A DNA stretch of 64,000 bases from Arthrobacter sp. UKPF54-2 (GTDB lineage Bacteria; Actinomycetota; Actinomycetes; Actinomycetales; Micrococcaceae). This document shows, one piece after another, positions 25,262 through 33,486 of the stretch. The translations under genes and the position numbers were made by a program. The stretch's first letter is position 1; the number at the start of each line of letters is the position of its first letter. The notes under the pieces were generated by a model. The model ran no database searches. It was not told the origin of the DNA and saw nothing but the letters and a program-made list of their open reading frames with translations. The stretch spans positions 1,240,001 through 1,304,000 of the forward strand of contig NZ_CP040174.1 of NCBI RefSeq assembly GCF_007858535.1, given 5' to 3'.

Positions 25262-26072
25262 ACCAACCCTCAAGGCCGTCCTGCTCTCGCCCGTGCGCGA
25301 GCTCGGCGACAAGCCCCTGCTCGTGCTCGGCCCGTCCCTGGGGACCTCCACGCTGCTCTGGAGCCAGGCCGGCGCCCTGCTCGGCGACGACGCCGACGTC
25401 GTCGCCTGGGACCTGCCCGGGCACGGAGTCTCCCCGGCCGCGGCGGAGACTTTCACCGTCGCCGAACTGGCCGACGCCGTCGTGGAGCTGGTCGATTCGA
25501 TCGCCCCCGGCGCCCGGTTCCACTACGCCGGCGTCTCCCTCGGCGGTGCCGCCGGACTGCAGCTGGGCATCAAGCACGGCGAACGGCTCAAGAGCCTGTC
25601 CGTGCAGTGCACCGGGGCGAAGATCGGCACCCCCGAAGGCTGGCTGGAACGCGCCGTGACGGTCCGCAACCAGGGCACCGGTGTGATGATCGAGGGCTCC
25701 GCCCAGCGCTGGTTCGCGCCGGGCTTTATGGAGCGCGAGCCGGACCGCAGCAGCGGCCTGCTGCACACCCTGCGCGACGCGGACCGCTTCAGCTACGCCT
25801 TCTGCTGCGAGGCCCTCGCCGGCTTCGACGTGCGGGAGGAACTGGGCGGCATCCGGGTCCCCACCCAGGCGCTGGCCGGCGTCCAGGACACCGTCGCGCC
25901 GCCGTCGCTGGCCCGGGAGATCGTCGACGGCATCACCGCCGGCGGCGGCACGGCCAATGCGGCGACCCTGGAGGGGGTGGCCCACCTGGCGCCTTTCGAG
26001 GCGCCCGGCCACGTGGCTGAACTGCTGCGCAGCCTGATCCGCTGGACCGAATCACGCGGAGCCGGCCAGTGA
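25254..26072 (+). CDS. pcaD: 3-oxoadipate enol-lactonase
   Basis: The 272-residue alpha/beta hydrolase opens the enol-lactone to 3-oxoadipate. It shows the oxyanion region LVLGPSLGTST, the nucleophile elbow GVSLGG (Ser about 95), an acidic residue region VPTQALAGVQDTVAPP and the histidine in EGVAHLAPFEAPGHV. The GTG start at 25254 is chosen because GAGAAAGG precedes it by 8 nt and the preceding in-frame sequence is the pcaB tail in another frame. It overlaps pcaB by 8 bp and pcaC by 4 bp. In many actinobacteria pcaD and pcaC are fused as pcaL; here they are separate. Confidence 0.93.
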   Translation: MARPTLKAVLLSPVRELGDKPLLVLGPSLGTSTLLWSQAGALLGDDADVVAWDLPGHGVSPAAAETFTVAELADAVVELVDSIAPGARFHYAGVSLGGAAGLQLGIKHGERLKSLSVQCTGAKIGTPEGWLERAVTVRNQGTGVMIEGSAQRWFAPGFMEREPDRSSGLLHTLRDADRFSYAFCCEALAGFDVREELGGIRVPTQALAGVQDTVAPPSLAREIVDGITAGGGTANAATLEGVAHLAPFEAPGHVAELLRSLIRWTESRGAGQ

Positions 26073-26527
26073 GCCGGCCAGTGACCGGGCCAGTGAGCGG
26101 GCCGGAACGGAACGGTGTGGTCCAGCCCGACGCCACCAGCCAGGAGATCTACGACGGCGGCATGGCCGTCCGCCGCGAGGTGCTCGGCGCTGCGCACGTG
26201 GACCGGGCCAACGCCGCCAAGGACTCCTTCACCGAAGACTTCCAGGACATGATCACCCGGATCGCCTGGGGCGGGATCTGGACCCGGCCCGGAATCAGCC
26301 GGCAGATGCGCTCGGCCGTCACGATCACTGCGATGGTGGCGCACGGGCACTGGGAGGAACTGGCCATGCATATCCGCGCCGCCGTCACCAACGGCCTGAG
26401 CAGGGACGAAATCAAGGAAATCCTCCTGCAGACCGCCATCTACTGCGGGGTCCCCTCCGCCAACACCGCCTTCAGGACCGCCCAGCAGGTCTTCCGTTCC
26501 ATGGACGACACCGCCCCACCCAACTAG
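26069..26527 (+). CDS. pcaC: 4-carboxymuconolactone decarboxylase
   Basis: The 152-residue all-helical CMD-domain enzyme has RREVLGAAHVDRANAAKDSF, DMITRIAWGGIWTRPGIS, AMVAHGHWEELAMHI and KEILLQTAIYCGVP. It converts 4-carboxymuconolactone to the enol-lactone substrate of PcaD. Its 5' end lies in an imperfect 12-bp tandem repeat (26061-26104, units like GCCGGCCAGTGA) that places three in-frame GTG codons at 26069, 26081 and 26093. The first overlaps the pcaD stop and is used here, but any of the three could initiate. The residues encoded by the repeat precede the conserved fold. Confidence 0.93.
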   Translation: MSRPVTGPVSGPERNGVVQPDATSQEIYDGGMAVRREVLGAAHVDRANAAKDSFTEDFQDMITRIAWGGIWTRPGISRQMRSAVTITAMVAHGHWEELAMHIRAAVTNGLSRDEIKEILLQTAIYCGVPSANTAFRTAQQVFRSMDDTAPPN

Positions 26528-26534
26528 CTCGCAT

Positions 26535-26568
26535 TTGTTGTCGTTTTGAGGGCTCAAAACGACAACAA
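26535..26568. repeat. 34-bp near-perfect palindrome, REP-like
   Basis: The arm TTGTTGTCGTTTTGAG (26535-26550) and its exact complement (26553-26568) are separated by GG. The 16-bp stem is far poorer in GC than its surroundings and has an A/T-rich outer part, so it can act as a terminator between pcaC and pcaF. Its symmetry and base composition also suit a dispersed intergenic palindromic repeat. No second copy was seen in the window. Confidence 0.7.
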
Positions 26569-26606
26569 CTGCCAGCTACTTGGGATCCACAGAGAATTAA
26601 GAGGAA

Positions 26607-27851
26607 ATGATGAACCAGGCTTTTCTGTACGACGCCGTGCGGACCCCGTTCGGGAAGTTCGGCGGCGGGCTCGCCGGCGTGCGGCCGGATGACCTGGCCG
26701 CGCACGTGATCGGCGAGGCCGTGAAGCGGGCGCCGGGGCTCGACCCGGAGCGGATCGACGAGGTGGTGTTCGGCAACGCCAACGGCGCGGGCGAGGAGAA
26801 CCGCAACGTTGCCCGCATGGGCACGCTGTTGGCCGGGCTGCCGGTCTCGGTCCCGGGGACCACGGTGAACCGGCTCTGCGGGTCCTCGCTGGACGCCGCG
26901 ATCATCGCGTCCCGGCAGATCAACACCGGCGACGCGGACCTGCTGCTTGTCGGCGGGGTCGAATCGATGTCCCGGGCGCCCTGGGTGCTGCCCAAGACCG
27001 AGAAACCGTACCCGGCCGGGGACCTCGCCCTGGTCTCCACCACGCTGGGCTGGCGGCTGGTCAACAAGGCCATGCGACCGGACTGGACGGTCTCCCTGGG
27101 CGAGGCCACGGAGCGGCTCGCCGAAAAATACGGGATCACCCGCGAGGCGCAGGACGAATTCTCGGCGAATTCGCACAACCTGGCCGCCGCGGCCTGGGAC
27201 GCGGGCTTCTACGACGCCCTCGTCGCCCCGGTCCCGGGCACCGACCTGGTCCGCGACGAGGGCATCCGCCCCGGCTCCAGCGCGGAAAAGCTCGCCGGGT
27301 TGAAGACGGTGTTCCGCGCCGAGGCAGACGGGCCCGACGGCGGGACCGTCACCGCCGGGAATGCCTCCCCGCTCTCGGACGGCGCGTCGGCGGCGTGGCT
27401 CGGCTCCGAACAGGCGTCGGGCCTGCTGGGGATGGACCCGCTGGCCCGGATTGCCGGCCGCGGCGCGCACGCGAACGACCCGCAGTTCTTCGGCTACGCC
27501 CCGGTGGAAGCCGCGAACAAGGCCCTCGCGAAGGCCGGGATCGGCTGGGACGAGGTGGGCGCCGTCGAACTCAACGAGGCGTTCGCCGCGCAGTCGCTGG
27601 CCTGCATCAACGCCTGGGGCATCGACCCGGCGATCGTGAACCGGCACGGCGGCGCGATCGCGATGGGCCACCCCCTCGGCGCTTCCGGGGCGCGGATTCT
27701 GGGCACCCTGGCCCGGTCCCTGCAGGCCTCCGGGCAGCGCTGGGGCGTCGCGGCGATCTGCATCGGCGTCGGCCAGGGCCTGGCCGTCGTCCTCGAAAAC
27801 GTTTCTACCACCGGTCGGCATAATCCGCCGGCACCGGCTGCAAAGGGCTAG
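26607..27851 (+). CDS. pcaF: 3-oxoadipyl-CoA thiolase (acetyl-CoA acyltransferase)
   Basis: The 414-residue thiolase has the acyl-accepting C91 (NRLCGSSLDAA), the GNASPLSDGASA and NEAFAAQSLAC motifs, GGAIAMGHPLGASGARI and the second cysteine in AAICIGVGQG. In this cluster it would cleave 3-oxoadipyl-CoA with CoA to succinyl-CoA and acetyl-CoA. Two adjacent ATGs exist (26607 and 26610); AGAGG fits better with 26610, which would drop one residue. It begins a second transcription unit, pcaF-pcaI-pcaJ, after the palindrome. Confidence 0.92.
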   Translation: MMNQAFLYDAVRTPFGKFGGGLAGVRPDDLAAHVIGEAVKRAPGLDPERIDEVVFGNANGAGEENRNVARMGTLLAGLPVSVPGTTVNRLCGSSLDAAIIASRQINTGDADLLLVGGVESMSRAPWVLPKTEKPYPAGDLALVSTTLGWRLVNKAMRPDWTVSLGEATERLAEKYGITREAQDEFSANSHNLAAAAWDAGFYDALVAPVPGTDLVRDEGIRPGSSAEKLAGLKTVFRAEADGPDGGTVTAGNASPLSDGASAAWLGSEQASGLLGMDPLARIAGRGAHANDPQFFGYAPVEAANKALAKAGIGWDEVGAVELNEAFAAQSLACINAWGIDPAIVNRHGGAIAMGHPLGASGARILGTLARSLQASGQRWGVAAICIGVGQGLAVVLENVSTTGRHNPPAPAAKG

Positions 27852-27854
27852 GAC

Positions 27855-28514
27855 ATGTTGAATTTCATTGACACCGTGGGCGAGGCCGTCGCCGGGATCA
27901 AGGACGGCTCCACGGTGATGATCGGCGGTTTCGGCAACGCCGGGCAGCCGTTCGAACTCATCGACGCCCTGCTGGACTGCGGCGCCACCGGCCTCACCGT
28001 GGTCAACAACAACGCCGGCCAGGGCGACCAGGGCCTGGCCCTGCTGATCAAGGAGGGCCGGGTGAAGAAGATGATCTGCTCTTTCCCGCGGCAGTCCGAC
28101 TCGTGGCACTTCGACGCGAAGTTCCGCGCCGGCGAGATCGAGCTGGAGCTGGTGCCGCAGGGCAACCTGGCCGAGCGGATCCGCGCCGCCGGGGCCGGCA
28201 TCGGCGGCTTCTTCACCCCCACCGGCTACGGCACCATGCTGGCCGAGGGCAAGGAAACCCGCTTCCTGGACGGCAAATGGCAGGTCTTCGAAACGCCCAT
28301 CCACGCCGACGTCGCGCTGATCAAGGCGCTCACGGCCGACGGGAAGGGCAACCTCGTCTACCGCAAGACCGCCCGCAACTTCGGCCCCATCATGGCGGCC
28401 GCCGCGAAACACACGATCGTCCAGGTCTCCGAAATCGTCCCCACCGGCGGCCTGGACCCGGAAAACGTTGTGACCCCCGGAATCTACGTCAACAGCATCG
28501 TGAAGGTGGCCTGA
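27855..28514 (+). CDS. pcaI: 3-oxoadipate CoA-transferase subunit A
   Basis: The 219-residue alpha subunit of a family I CoA-transferase has the glycine-rich motif GSTVMIGGFGNAGQPFELID and LTVVNNNAGQGDQGLALLI. With PcaJ it moves CoA from succinyl-CoA to 3-oxoadipate. It starts 3 bp after the pcaF stop and ends 1 bp before pcaJ, so the three genes form an operon. Confidence 0.94.
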   Translation: MLNFIDTVGEAVAGIKDGSTVMIGGFGNAGQPFELIDALLDCGATGLTVVNNNAGQGDQGLALLIKEGRVKKMICSFPRQSDSWHFDAKFRAGEIELELVPQGNLAERIRAAGAGIGGFFTPTGYGTMLAEGKETRFLDGKWQVFETPIHADVALIKALTADGKGNLVYRKTARNFGPIMAAAAKHTIVQVSEIVPTGGLDPENVVTPGIYVNSIVKVA

Positions 28515-28515
28515 G

Positions 28516-29202
28516 ATGAGCCTTAAGACGAGTATCCAGACCTCCGACGCGCCGCTGGGCCGTGACGACCTGGCCCGCCTGGTGGCCCGGGACATCAAAC
28601 CCGGCTCATTCGTGAACCTTGGCATCGGCCAGCCCACCCTGGTCTCCAACTACCTCGAGCCGGAGCAGAACGTCACGCTCCACACCGAGAACGGCATGCT
28701 GGGCATGGGCCCGGAGGCCACGGGCGACCAGGTCGACGGCGACCTCATCAACGCGGGGAAGGTCCCCGTGACCGAGCTGCCGGGCGCGTCCTACTTCCAC
28801 CACGCCGACTCCTTCGCGATCATGCGCGGCGGGCACCTGGACATTTGCGTGCTCGGCGCCTTCCAGGTCTCCGCGACCGGCGACCTCGCGAACTGGCACA
28901 CCGGCGCGCCCGACGCGATCCCCGCCGTCGGCGGCGCCATGGACCTGGCGACCGGCGCCAAAGACGTCTTCGTGATGATGACGCTGCTGACCCGCGAGGG
29001 GGTGTCCAAGCTGGTGGAGTCCTGCAGCTATCCGCTGACCGGAATCGGCTGCGTGACCAGGGTCTACACGGACAAGGCGGTCTTCCTGACCGGCCCCGAC
29101 GGGGTGCAGGTGCGCGAGACCTTCGGCTGCACTCTCGAGGATCTGCAGGCGCTGGTGCCGGTGCCGCTCACCGCCGCCGCACCTGGACCTCCGCGCGTAT
29201 AA
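28516..29202 (+). CDS. pcaJ: 3-oxoadipate CoA-transferase subunit B
   Basis: The 228-residue beta subunit carries the catalytic glutamate in the family I motif, here HTENGMLGMGP (about residues 56-66), and the GIGQPTLVSNYL entry motif. It pairs with the PcaI subunit encoded immediately upstream. The C-terminus is slightly extended with a Pro/Ala-rich tail. The IclR regulator gene follows with at most 26 bp between them. Confidence 0.94.
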   Translation: MSLKTSIQTSDAPLGRDDLARLVARDIKPGSFVNLGIGQPTLVSNYLEPEQNVTLHTENGMLGMGPEATGDQVDGDLINAGKVPVTELPGASYFHHADSFAIMRGGHLDICVLGAFQVSATGDLANWHTGAPDAIPAVGGAMDLATGAKDVFVMMTLLTREGVSKLVESCSYPLTGIGCVTRVYTDKAVFLTGPDGVQVRETFGCTLEDLQALVPVPLTAAAPGPPRV

Positions 29203-29228
29203 AGTGATGCGTGATCGAGAGGCGGTAT

Positions 29229-30044
29229 ATGACTGAGGCAGCAAAGGGCACCCGGGCCGACGGGGCGCCCGCAGCCAGCGACCAGTACGTGCAGTCGCTG
29301 GCGCGGGGACTGGCGGTGATCCGGTCCTTCGACTCGGAGCACCCGCTGATGACCCTGACCGAGGTGGCGGCCCGGACCGATCTCACCCGTGCCACCGCGC
29401 GCCGCTTCCTGCACACCCTCGTGGAGCTCGGGTACGTCCGCACCGACGGCAAGACCTTTGCGCTGACCGCCAAGGTGCTCCAGCTCGGTTACGCCTACCT
29501 CTCCGGGCTGTCGCTGCCGCAGATCGCCCAGCCGCACCTGGAGGAGCTCTCGCTCAAGCTGGGGGAGTCGACGTCGGCGGCCGTGCTGGACGGGACGGAC
29601 ATCGCCTACATTGCCCGGGTCGCCACGCGCCGGATCATGACGGTCGGGATCACCGTCGGCACCCGGTTCCCGGCGTACGCCACCTCGATGGGCAGGGTGC
29701 TGCTGGCCGCCCTCCCGGCGGACCAGCTCAAGGCGTACCTGGCCGCGGCCGAACTGCGGCCCCTCACACCACGCGCAATCGGCACCCCCGACGAGCTCGT
29801 CGCGGAGCTGGACACCGTCCGGGCCCAAGGCTGGTGCCTGCTGGACCAGGAACTGGAGCTGGGGCTGATGTCCCTGGCCGCGCCGATCCACGACGGTCCA
29901 AAGGTGGTCGCCGCCATCAACGTCTCGCTGCAGGCCCAGGCCGTCTCGGCGCAGCCGGACCCAGCGGCCTATCTGGAGTCGGTCCGCGAGGCCGCCGTCG
30001 CCACCGCGGAGCTCATTTCGGCGGACCTCTCCGCCGGCGGCTGA
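29229..30044 (+). CDS. pcaR: IclR family regulator, PcaR/PcaU/PobR subgroup
   Basis: The 271-residue regulator has a winged HTH (about 20-85, LTEVAARTDLTRATARRFLH) and an effector domain with the signature TSMGRVLLAALP and CLLDQELELGLMSLAAPI of the beta-ketoadipate regulators. It probably senses 3-oxoadipate or protocatechuate and controls the pca genes (inference from subgroup and context). ATG 29229 has AGAGGCGG 5 nt upstream. A GTG at 29211 has TATAAA 7 nt before it, so a leaderless start 6 codons longer is also credible; both could operate. Confidence 0.9.
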   Translation: MTEAAKGTRADGAPAASDQYVQSLARGLAVIRSFDSEHPLMTLTEVAARTDLTRATARRFLHTLVELGYVRTDGKTFALTAKVLQLGYAYLSGLSLPQIAQPHLEELSLKLGESTSAAVLDGTDIAYIARVATRRIMTVGITVGTRFPAYATSMGRVLLAALPADQLKAYLAAAELRPLTPRAIGTPDELVAELDTVRAQGWCLLDQELELGLMSLAAPIHDGPKVVAAINVSLQAQAVSAQPDPAAYLESVREAAVATAELISADLSAGG

Positions 30045-30078
30045 TCCGGCGGCAGATCAGCGGGGCCGGCGCCCGGGC

Positions 30079-30708
30079 CTAGCCGCGGCGGGCCTGGGCG
30101 AACAGCTGCCGCAGCGTAAAGAAGCAGCCCAGGGCGCTGAACAGCAGCGCCATCACGAACTCACCCTTGAGGTCCTCGATGAGGTCCGCGTTGCTGGTCA
30201 GGTTGTAGCCCAGCAGGTCCCATGCCTCGGGTTGGGCCAGCATCGCCAGCGGCGAATCGCCCACGTAGTCGGCCAGGTCCACCCAGATGCTGGCCAGGAA
30301 TGACAGCAGCACCGTCACGATTGTCACGGCCACCACCACCCACGCGCCCTGCTTGGTCATGGTTCCGCCGCGGCCCGCCATGCTGCCGGCGAGATACAGC
30401 CGGGCGGCCCCTGCCGCGGTCACGAAGGCCACGATTGACCCCATCCACCCCAGCTTCCACAGGAGCAGCCAGAGTCCGACGCCGACCGGCACCACGGCGA
30501 GGGCAAACACCGTGCCGCGGACCGTGCTGTCCAGGGACTCCGGCCGGACCGCGGGATGGGGCAGGGGGAGGGCGGGCAGCTGCGCCTGCCGGTGGTCCGC
30601 GGAATCCGGCCAGGGCGCCCCGTCGGGCCACCGCTGGCCGTAGCGCGGCTCGGCCGGGCCAAAGGATTCGGATTTTTTTCCAGCGTCAAAGTCAGCGCGC
30701 TCTGTCAT
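30079..30708 (-). CDS. membrane protein of unknown function
   Basis: The 209-residue product has a Pro/Asp-rich soluble N-terminus (1-65, with RYGQRWPDGAPWPDSAD) and then four predicted transmembrane helices: GTVFALAVVPVGVGLWLLLW, a short one near AFVTAAGAARLYLAG, WVVVAVTIVTVLLSFLASIW and ALLFSALGCFFTLRQLFA near the C-terminus. No catalytic motif is visible. ATG 30708 is preferred over 30711 for spacing from GGGGGA. It is convergent with pcaR and is not obviously part of aromatic catabolism. Confidence 0.72.
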   Translation of the reverse strand: MTERADFDAGKKSESFGPAEPRYGQRWPDGAPWPDSADHRQAQLPALPLPHPAVRPESLDSTVRGTVFALAVVPVGVGLWLLLWKLGWMGSIVAFVTAAGAARLYLAGSMAGRGGTMTKQGAWVVVAVTIVTVLLSFLASIWVDLADYVGDSPLAMLAQPEAWDLLGYNLTSNADLIEDLKGEFVMALLFSALGCFFTLRQLFAQARRG

Positions 30709-30921
30709 CATTCCCCCAAATGAGATGAGTGTCCCGGTCATCGATGTGCCGGTAAGTCCCGCCTAGTCTGGCACAAGGCGGCCCGAATCCGAGGATTTGG
30801 GCGGCATTGTTTCGGCCGGGACGGTAAGGCCGTGATTCCCGGAGTAGTTGCGCCGGGTTGCCGCCCCGCCCCGATAGGATTTCCCTGCGGGACCCATCCC
30901 GCCCACTTGCCGAAGGACGCC

Positions 30922-31881
30922 ATGCCACAGACCAATGCCGCGCAGGACACCCCCGGCCAGGACACCCCTGTCCAGCCCAAGCGCGCCGCCGTGATCGTCA
31001 ACCCCATGAAGTCCTCCGGCGAGGACTTCAAAGCCTCTTTCTACCGACTCTGTGAAACGCAGGGCTGGAGCGAGCCGCTCTGGCTTGAGACCACCGCCGA
31101 GGACACCGGCCTGGGCCAGGCCCGCCAGGCACTCGAGGCGGGGGTCGACGTCGTGATCGCTGCCGGCGGCGACGGCACGGTCCGCTGCGTGGCCGAGGTC
31201 CTCGCGGGCACCGGGACGCCGATGGGCCTGGTCCCGATGGGCACCGGGAACCTGCTGGCCCGCAACATCGGCGTCGACATCACGGATCCCGTGGCCGCCA
31301 GCTATGACGTCCTGAACGGCAGCGACATCAAGGTGGACGTGGTGAAGGCCAGCCTGGACCACGCCGAGGACGAACAGGTCTTCCTGGTCATGGCCGGCCT
31401 CGGCTACGACGCGGCGATCATGGCGAACACCGTGGACGAGCTCAAGGACCGCGTGGGCTGGCTCGCGTATGTGGAAGCCGGCATCCGGCACCTGCCCGGC
31501 AAGCCGGTCAAGGCGCACATCAGCATCGACGGGCAGCACCCGGTCCGGCGCAGGATCCGCAGCGTGATGGTGGGCAACTGCGGCAAGATCACCGGCGGCG
31601 TGGAAGTCTTCCCCGACGCCAAGATCGATGACAACATCCTCGACGTCCTGATCCTGGCCCCGGTGGGCAGGCTCGGCTGGTTCAGCGTGCTCGCCGGCAT
31701 GTTCGGCCGGAAGAACAGCAAGAACAAGTCGGTGGAGTACTTCGCCGGGAAGACCGCGGAAATCAGCCTCGACCATGAGCAGGAGTTCCAGCTCGACGGC
31801 GATCACATCGGCAAGGCCAAGCACCTCAAAGTCAGTGTGGAGCACGAGGCCCTGGCCATCAGGATGACGAAGGCGGTTTAG
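30922..31881 (+). CDS. diacylglycerol/lipid kinase family protein
   Basis: The 319-residue DAGK-catalytic-domain protein opens with RAAVIVNPMKSSGEDFK and has the nucleotide loop AAGGDGTVRCVAEVL (about 78-92) and GLVPMGTGNLLARN. A C-terminal beta domain shows VFPDAKIDDNILDVLIL and ends with QLDGDHIGKAKHL. Bacterial relatives phosphorylate diacylglycerol, phosphatidylinositol precursors or other lipids; the exact lipid is unknown. ATG 30922 has GAAGGA about 4 nt upstream; an upstream in-frame GTG has no such site. The stop overlaps the convergent ACT-domain gene by 4 bp. Confidence 0.9.
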   Translation: MPQTNAAQDTPGQDTPVQPKRAAVIVNPMKSSGEDFKASFYRLCETQGWSEPLWLETTAEDTGLGQARQALEAGVDVVIAAGGDGTVRCVAEVLAGTGTPMGLVPMGTGNLLARNIGVDITDPVAASYDVLNGSDIKVDVVKASLDHAEDEQVFLVMAGLGYDAAIMANTVDELKDRVGWLAYVEAGIRHLPGKPVKAHISIDGQHPVRRRIRSVMVGNCGKITGGVEVFPDAKIDDNILDVLILAPVGRLGWFSVLAGMFGRKNSKNKSVEYFAGKTAEISLDHEQEFQLDGDHIGKAKHLKVSVEHEALAIRMTKAV

Positions 31882-32729
31882 CCCTCCGCGGTCGGGACCT
31901 GCCGGTAGGCGAGGATCTCGGCGAGCTCGGCCAGCCGGTGGGCCCGCGCGGATTCCGCGGGGGTGAACGGCTCGCCGGGCCGGACGAAGCTGATCGGGCC
32001 GTGCCAGGCCGTGGGAATCCGCAGCAGCGTGCCGTCCCGCGGGTCCTGGAACGGCGGCCCCGGGGCCGCTCCCGGCGGCGCAACGATCCGGGCGCGCAGC
32101 AACTCCGCCACGGCCAGCGGCAGCTCGGCGGGATGGGCGGCGATCCGGGCGGCGAGGCTCAGGGCCCCGGTCTGCCCGTCGGCCATGGCCAGGGCGGTGG
32201 TGGGCCAGACCTGCGGGTCCCGGCCGCCGCCCTCGCGCAGGGCCCGCAGCAGCCCGGCCTCGCCCACCTCCCCGGGGGCCGACAGGACAAACTCGTCCAG
32301 GACTCCGCCCGGCACGTGGTGGACGTGGATGCTGAGGATGTTTGTCTCCAGCCCGGCCAGGGCCTGCGTGAGCTTCTGCAGGGCGCCCGGCCGGTCCCGC
32401 AGCACCGTGCGCGCCCGCCACAGGGCCGGTGCTGCGCCGAGCCGGCTGCGGTGCCGCAGGGCCGGGGCATGCAACCAGCGCCGCAGCATGCGCGCCGCCG
32501 AGGGCTCGGCCACCCAGATCACCAGCACCGTGGCGGTCAGCGTGAGCACCAGGACTTTGGCCAGGTACGGCAGGTGCGTTTCGACGACGACGGCATGCAC
32601 CAGCAACTCGATCGGCAGCATCACGGCGACGTTGGCCAGGGTCAGCCGCGCCTTGGTGGGTTCGGGCATTTGGCCGCAGACCTCGCAGCTCAACTCCGCC
32701 GGCGTTCCACGGTTTGCTCTGGGCTTCAT
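31878..32729 (-). CDS. membrane-associated ACT-domain protein
   Basis: The 283-residue protein begins with a cysteine pair (SCEVCGQMPE), followed by two hydrophobic helices (about 29-48 and 55-75), then a cytoplasmic part with an ACT domain (about 105-170: TVLRDRPGALQKLTQALAGL, ETNILSIHVHHVPGGVLDEF). A second Ala-rich region and a small C-terminal domain follow. ACT domains bind amino acids or small ligands and usually regulate enzymes; here the effector domain appears fixed to the membrane. No partner is evident from the neighbours. It would suit a ligand-sensing regulator, but function is unknown. Confidence 0.8.
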   Translation of the reverse strand: MKPRANRGTPAELSCEVCGQMPEPTKARLTLANVAVMLPIELLVHAVVVETHLPYLAKVLVLTLTATVLVIWVAEPSAARMLRRWLHAPALRHRSRLGAAPALWRARTVLRDRPGALQKLTQALAGLETNILSIHVHHVPGGVLDEFVLSAPGEVGEAGLLRALREGGGRDPQVWPTTALAMADGQTGALSLAARIAAHPAELPLAVAELLRARIVAPPGAAPGPPFQDPRDGTLLRIPTAWHGPISFVRPGEPFTPAESARAHRLAELAEILAYRQVPTAEG

Positions 32730-32816
32730 GCTCCCATCGTGTCCGCCGGCTGTTTCGGGCCGGTTGCCGATGCATGAAGATTTGCGTCCCGGCGCCGGAG
32801 TTGCGGGCCGCGCGGG

Positions 32817-33311
32817 TCAGCGGCTGCGTTCGCCGGAGTACTCGGCCGTCCGGCCGCCGGTGGTGTCCGCAGCGCGGCCGCCGTCGTCGGTGCCCGCGGC
32901 CACCCCGCTTCCGGCCAGCGAAGCGAGCAGGTCCCGGATCTCCGCCAGCAGTGCGGTGTCCGGCGGGAGGGGCTTCTCCTCAGGCTCGGCGGTGGCCAGG
33001 CGCTGCTTGACCATCCGGTTGATCCGGTTCATCGGCGCCACGAAGATGAAATACACCACCGCGGCCGTGATCATAAAGGTCACGAAGGCCGTCACGACCG
33101 CCCCGATATTGACAAAAGTCTTGTCGTTCCCGGGCCAGACGTAGAAGCCGAGCCCGTGCGTCTCAACGCCGCCGGCGGCGGCGATGACCGGGTTGACGAT
33201 GTTTGTGGTGAAGGCCGTGACCAGCGCGGTAAAGGCCGTGCCGACGACGACGGCGATGGACAGTTCGATCACGTTGCCGCGAAGGATGAAATCCTTGAAT
33301 CCTTTGAGCAT
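32817..33311 (-). CDS. mscL: large-conductance mechanosensitive channel
   Basis: The 164-residue channel subunit forms pentamers that open under membrane tension during hypo-osmotic shock. The N-terminus MLKGFKDFILRGNVIELSIA and VVVGTAFTALVTAFTTNIVN are diagnostic of the amphipathic helix and TM1; TM2 is ITAAVVYFIFVAPMNRI. The C-terminal helix is followed by a Thr/Gly/Asp-rich tail longer than usual. It stands alone on the minus strand, divergent from the FUSC gene. Confidence 0.96.
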   Translation of the reverse strand: MLKGFKDFILRGNVIELSIAVVVGTAFTALVTAFTTNIVNPVIAAAGGVETHGLGFYVWPGNDKTFVNIGAVVTAFVTFMITAAVVYFIFVAPMNRINRMVKQRLATAEPEEKPLPPDTALLAEIRDLLASLAGSGVAAGTDDGGRAADTTGGRTAEYSGERSR

Positions 33312-33371
33312 GGAGTCCTCTCGAATGGTGTTTCAACCGCTAGACGCTACCACCTCGACGCCCACCAGGTA

Positions 33372-33386
33372 TTCCGTTGAATGGAA
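33372..33386. promoter_or_regulatory. IclR-type operator A, upstream of the FUSC gene
   Basis: TTCCGTTGAATGGAA, with outer ATTCC/GGAAT arms, is centred about 108 bp upstream of the FUSC start. It matches operator C at 14 of 15 positions. TTCC/GGAA half-sites are typical of IclR-family operators. Confidence 0.78.
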
Positions 33387-33486
33387 TCCTGAGCCCGGAT
33401 AGCTCCCGTTCCGGCGTAGGATTCAAGCGGATGCCAGCGCCGCCGTCGTTCCCAGAACCGAATGCAAAGGAAGGCCCATCCCGCCC

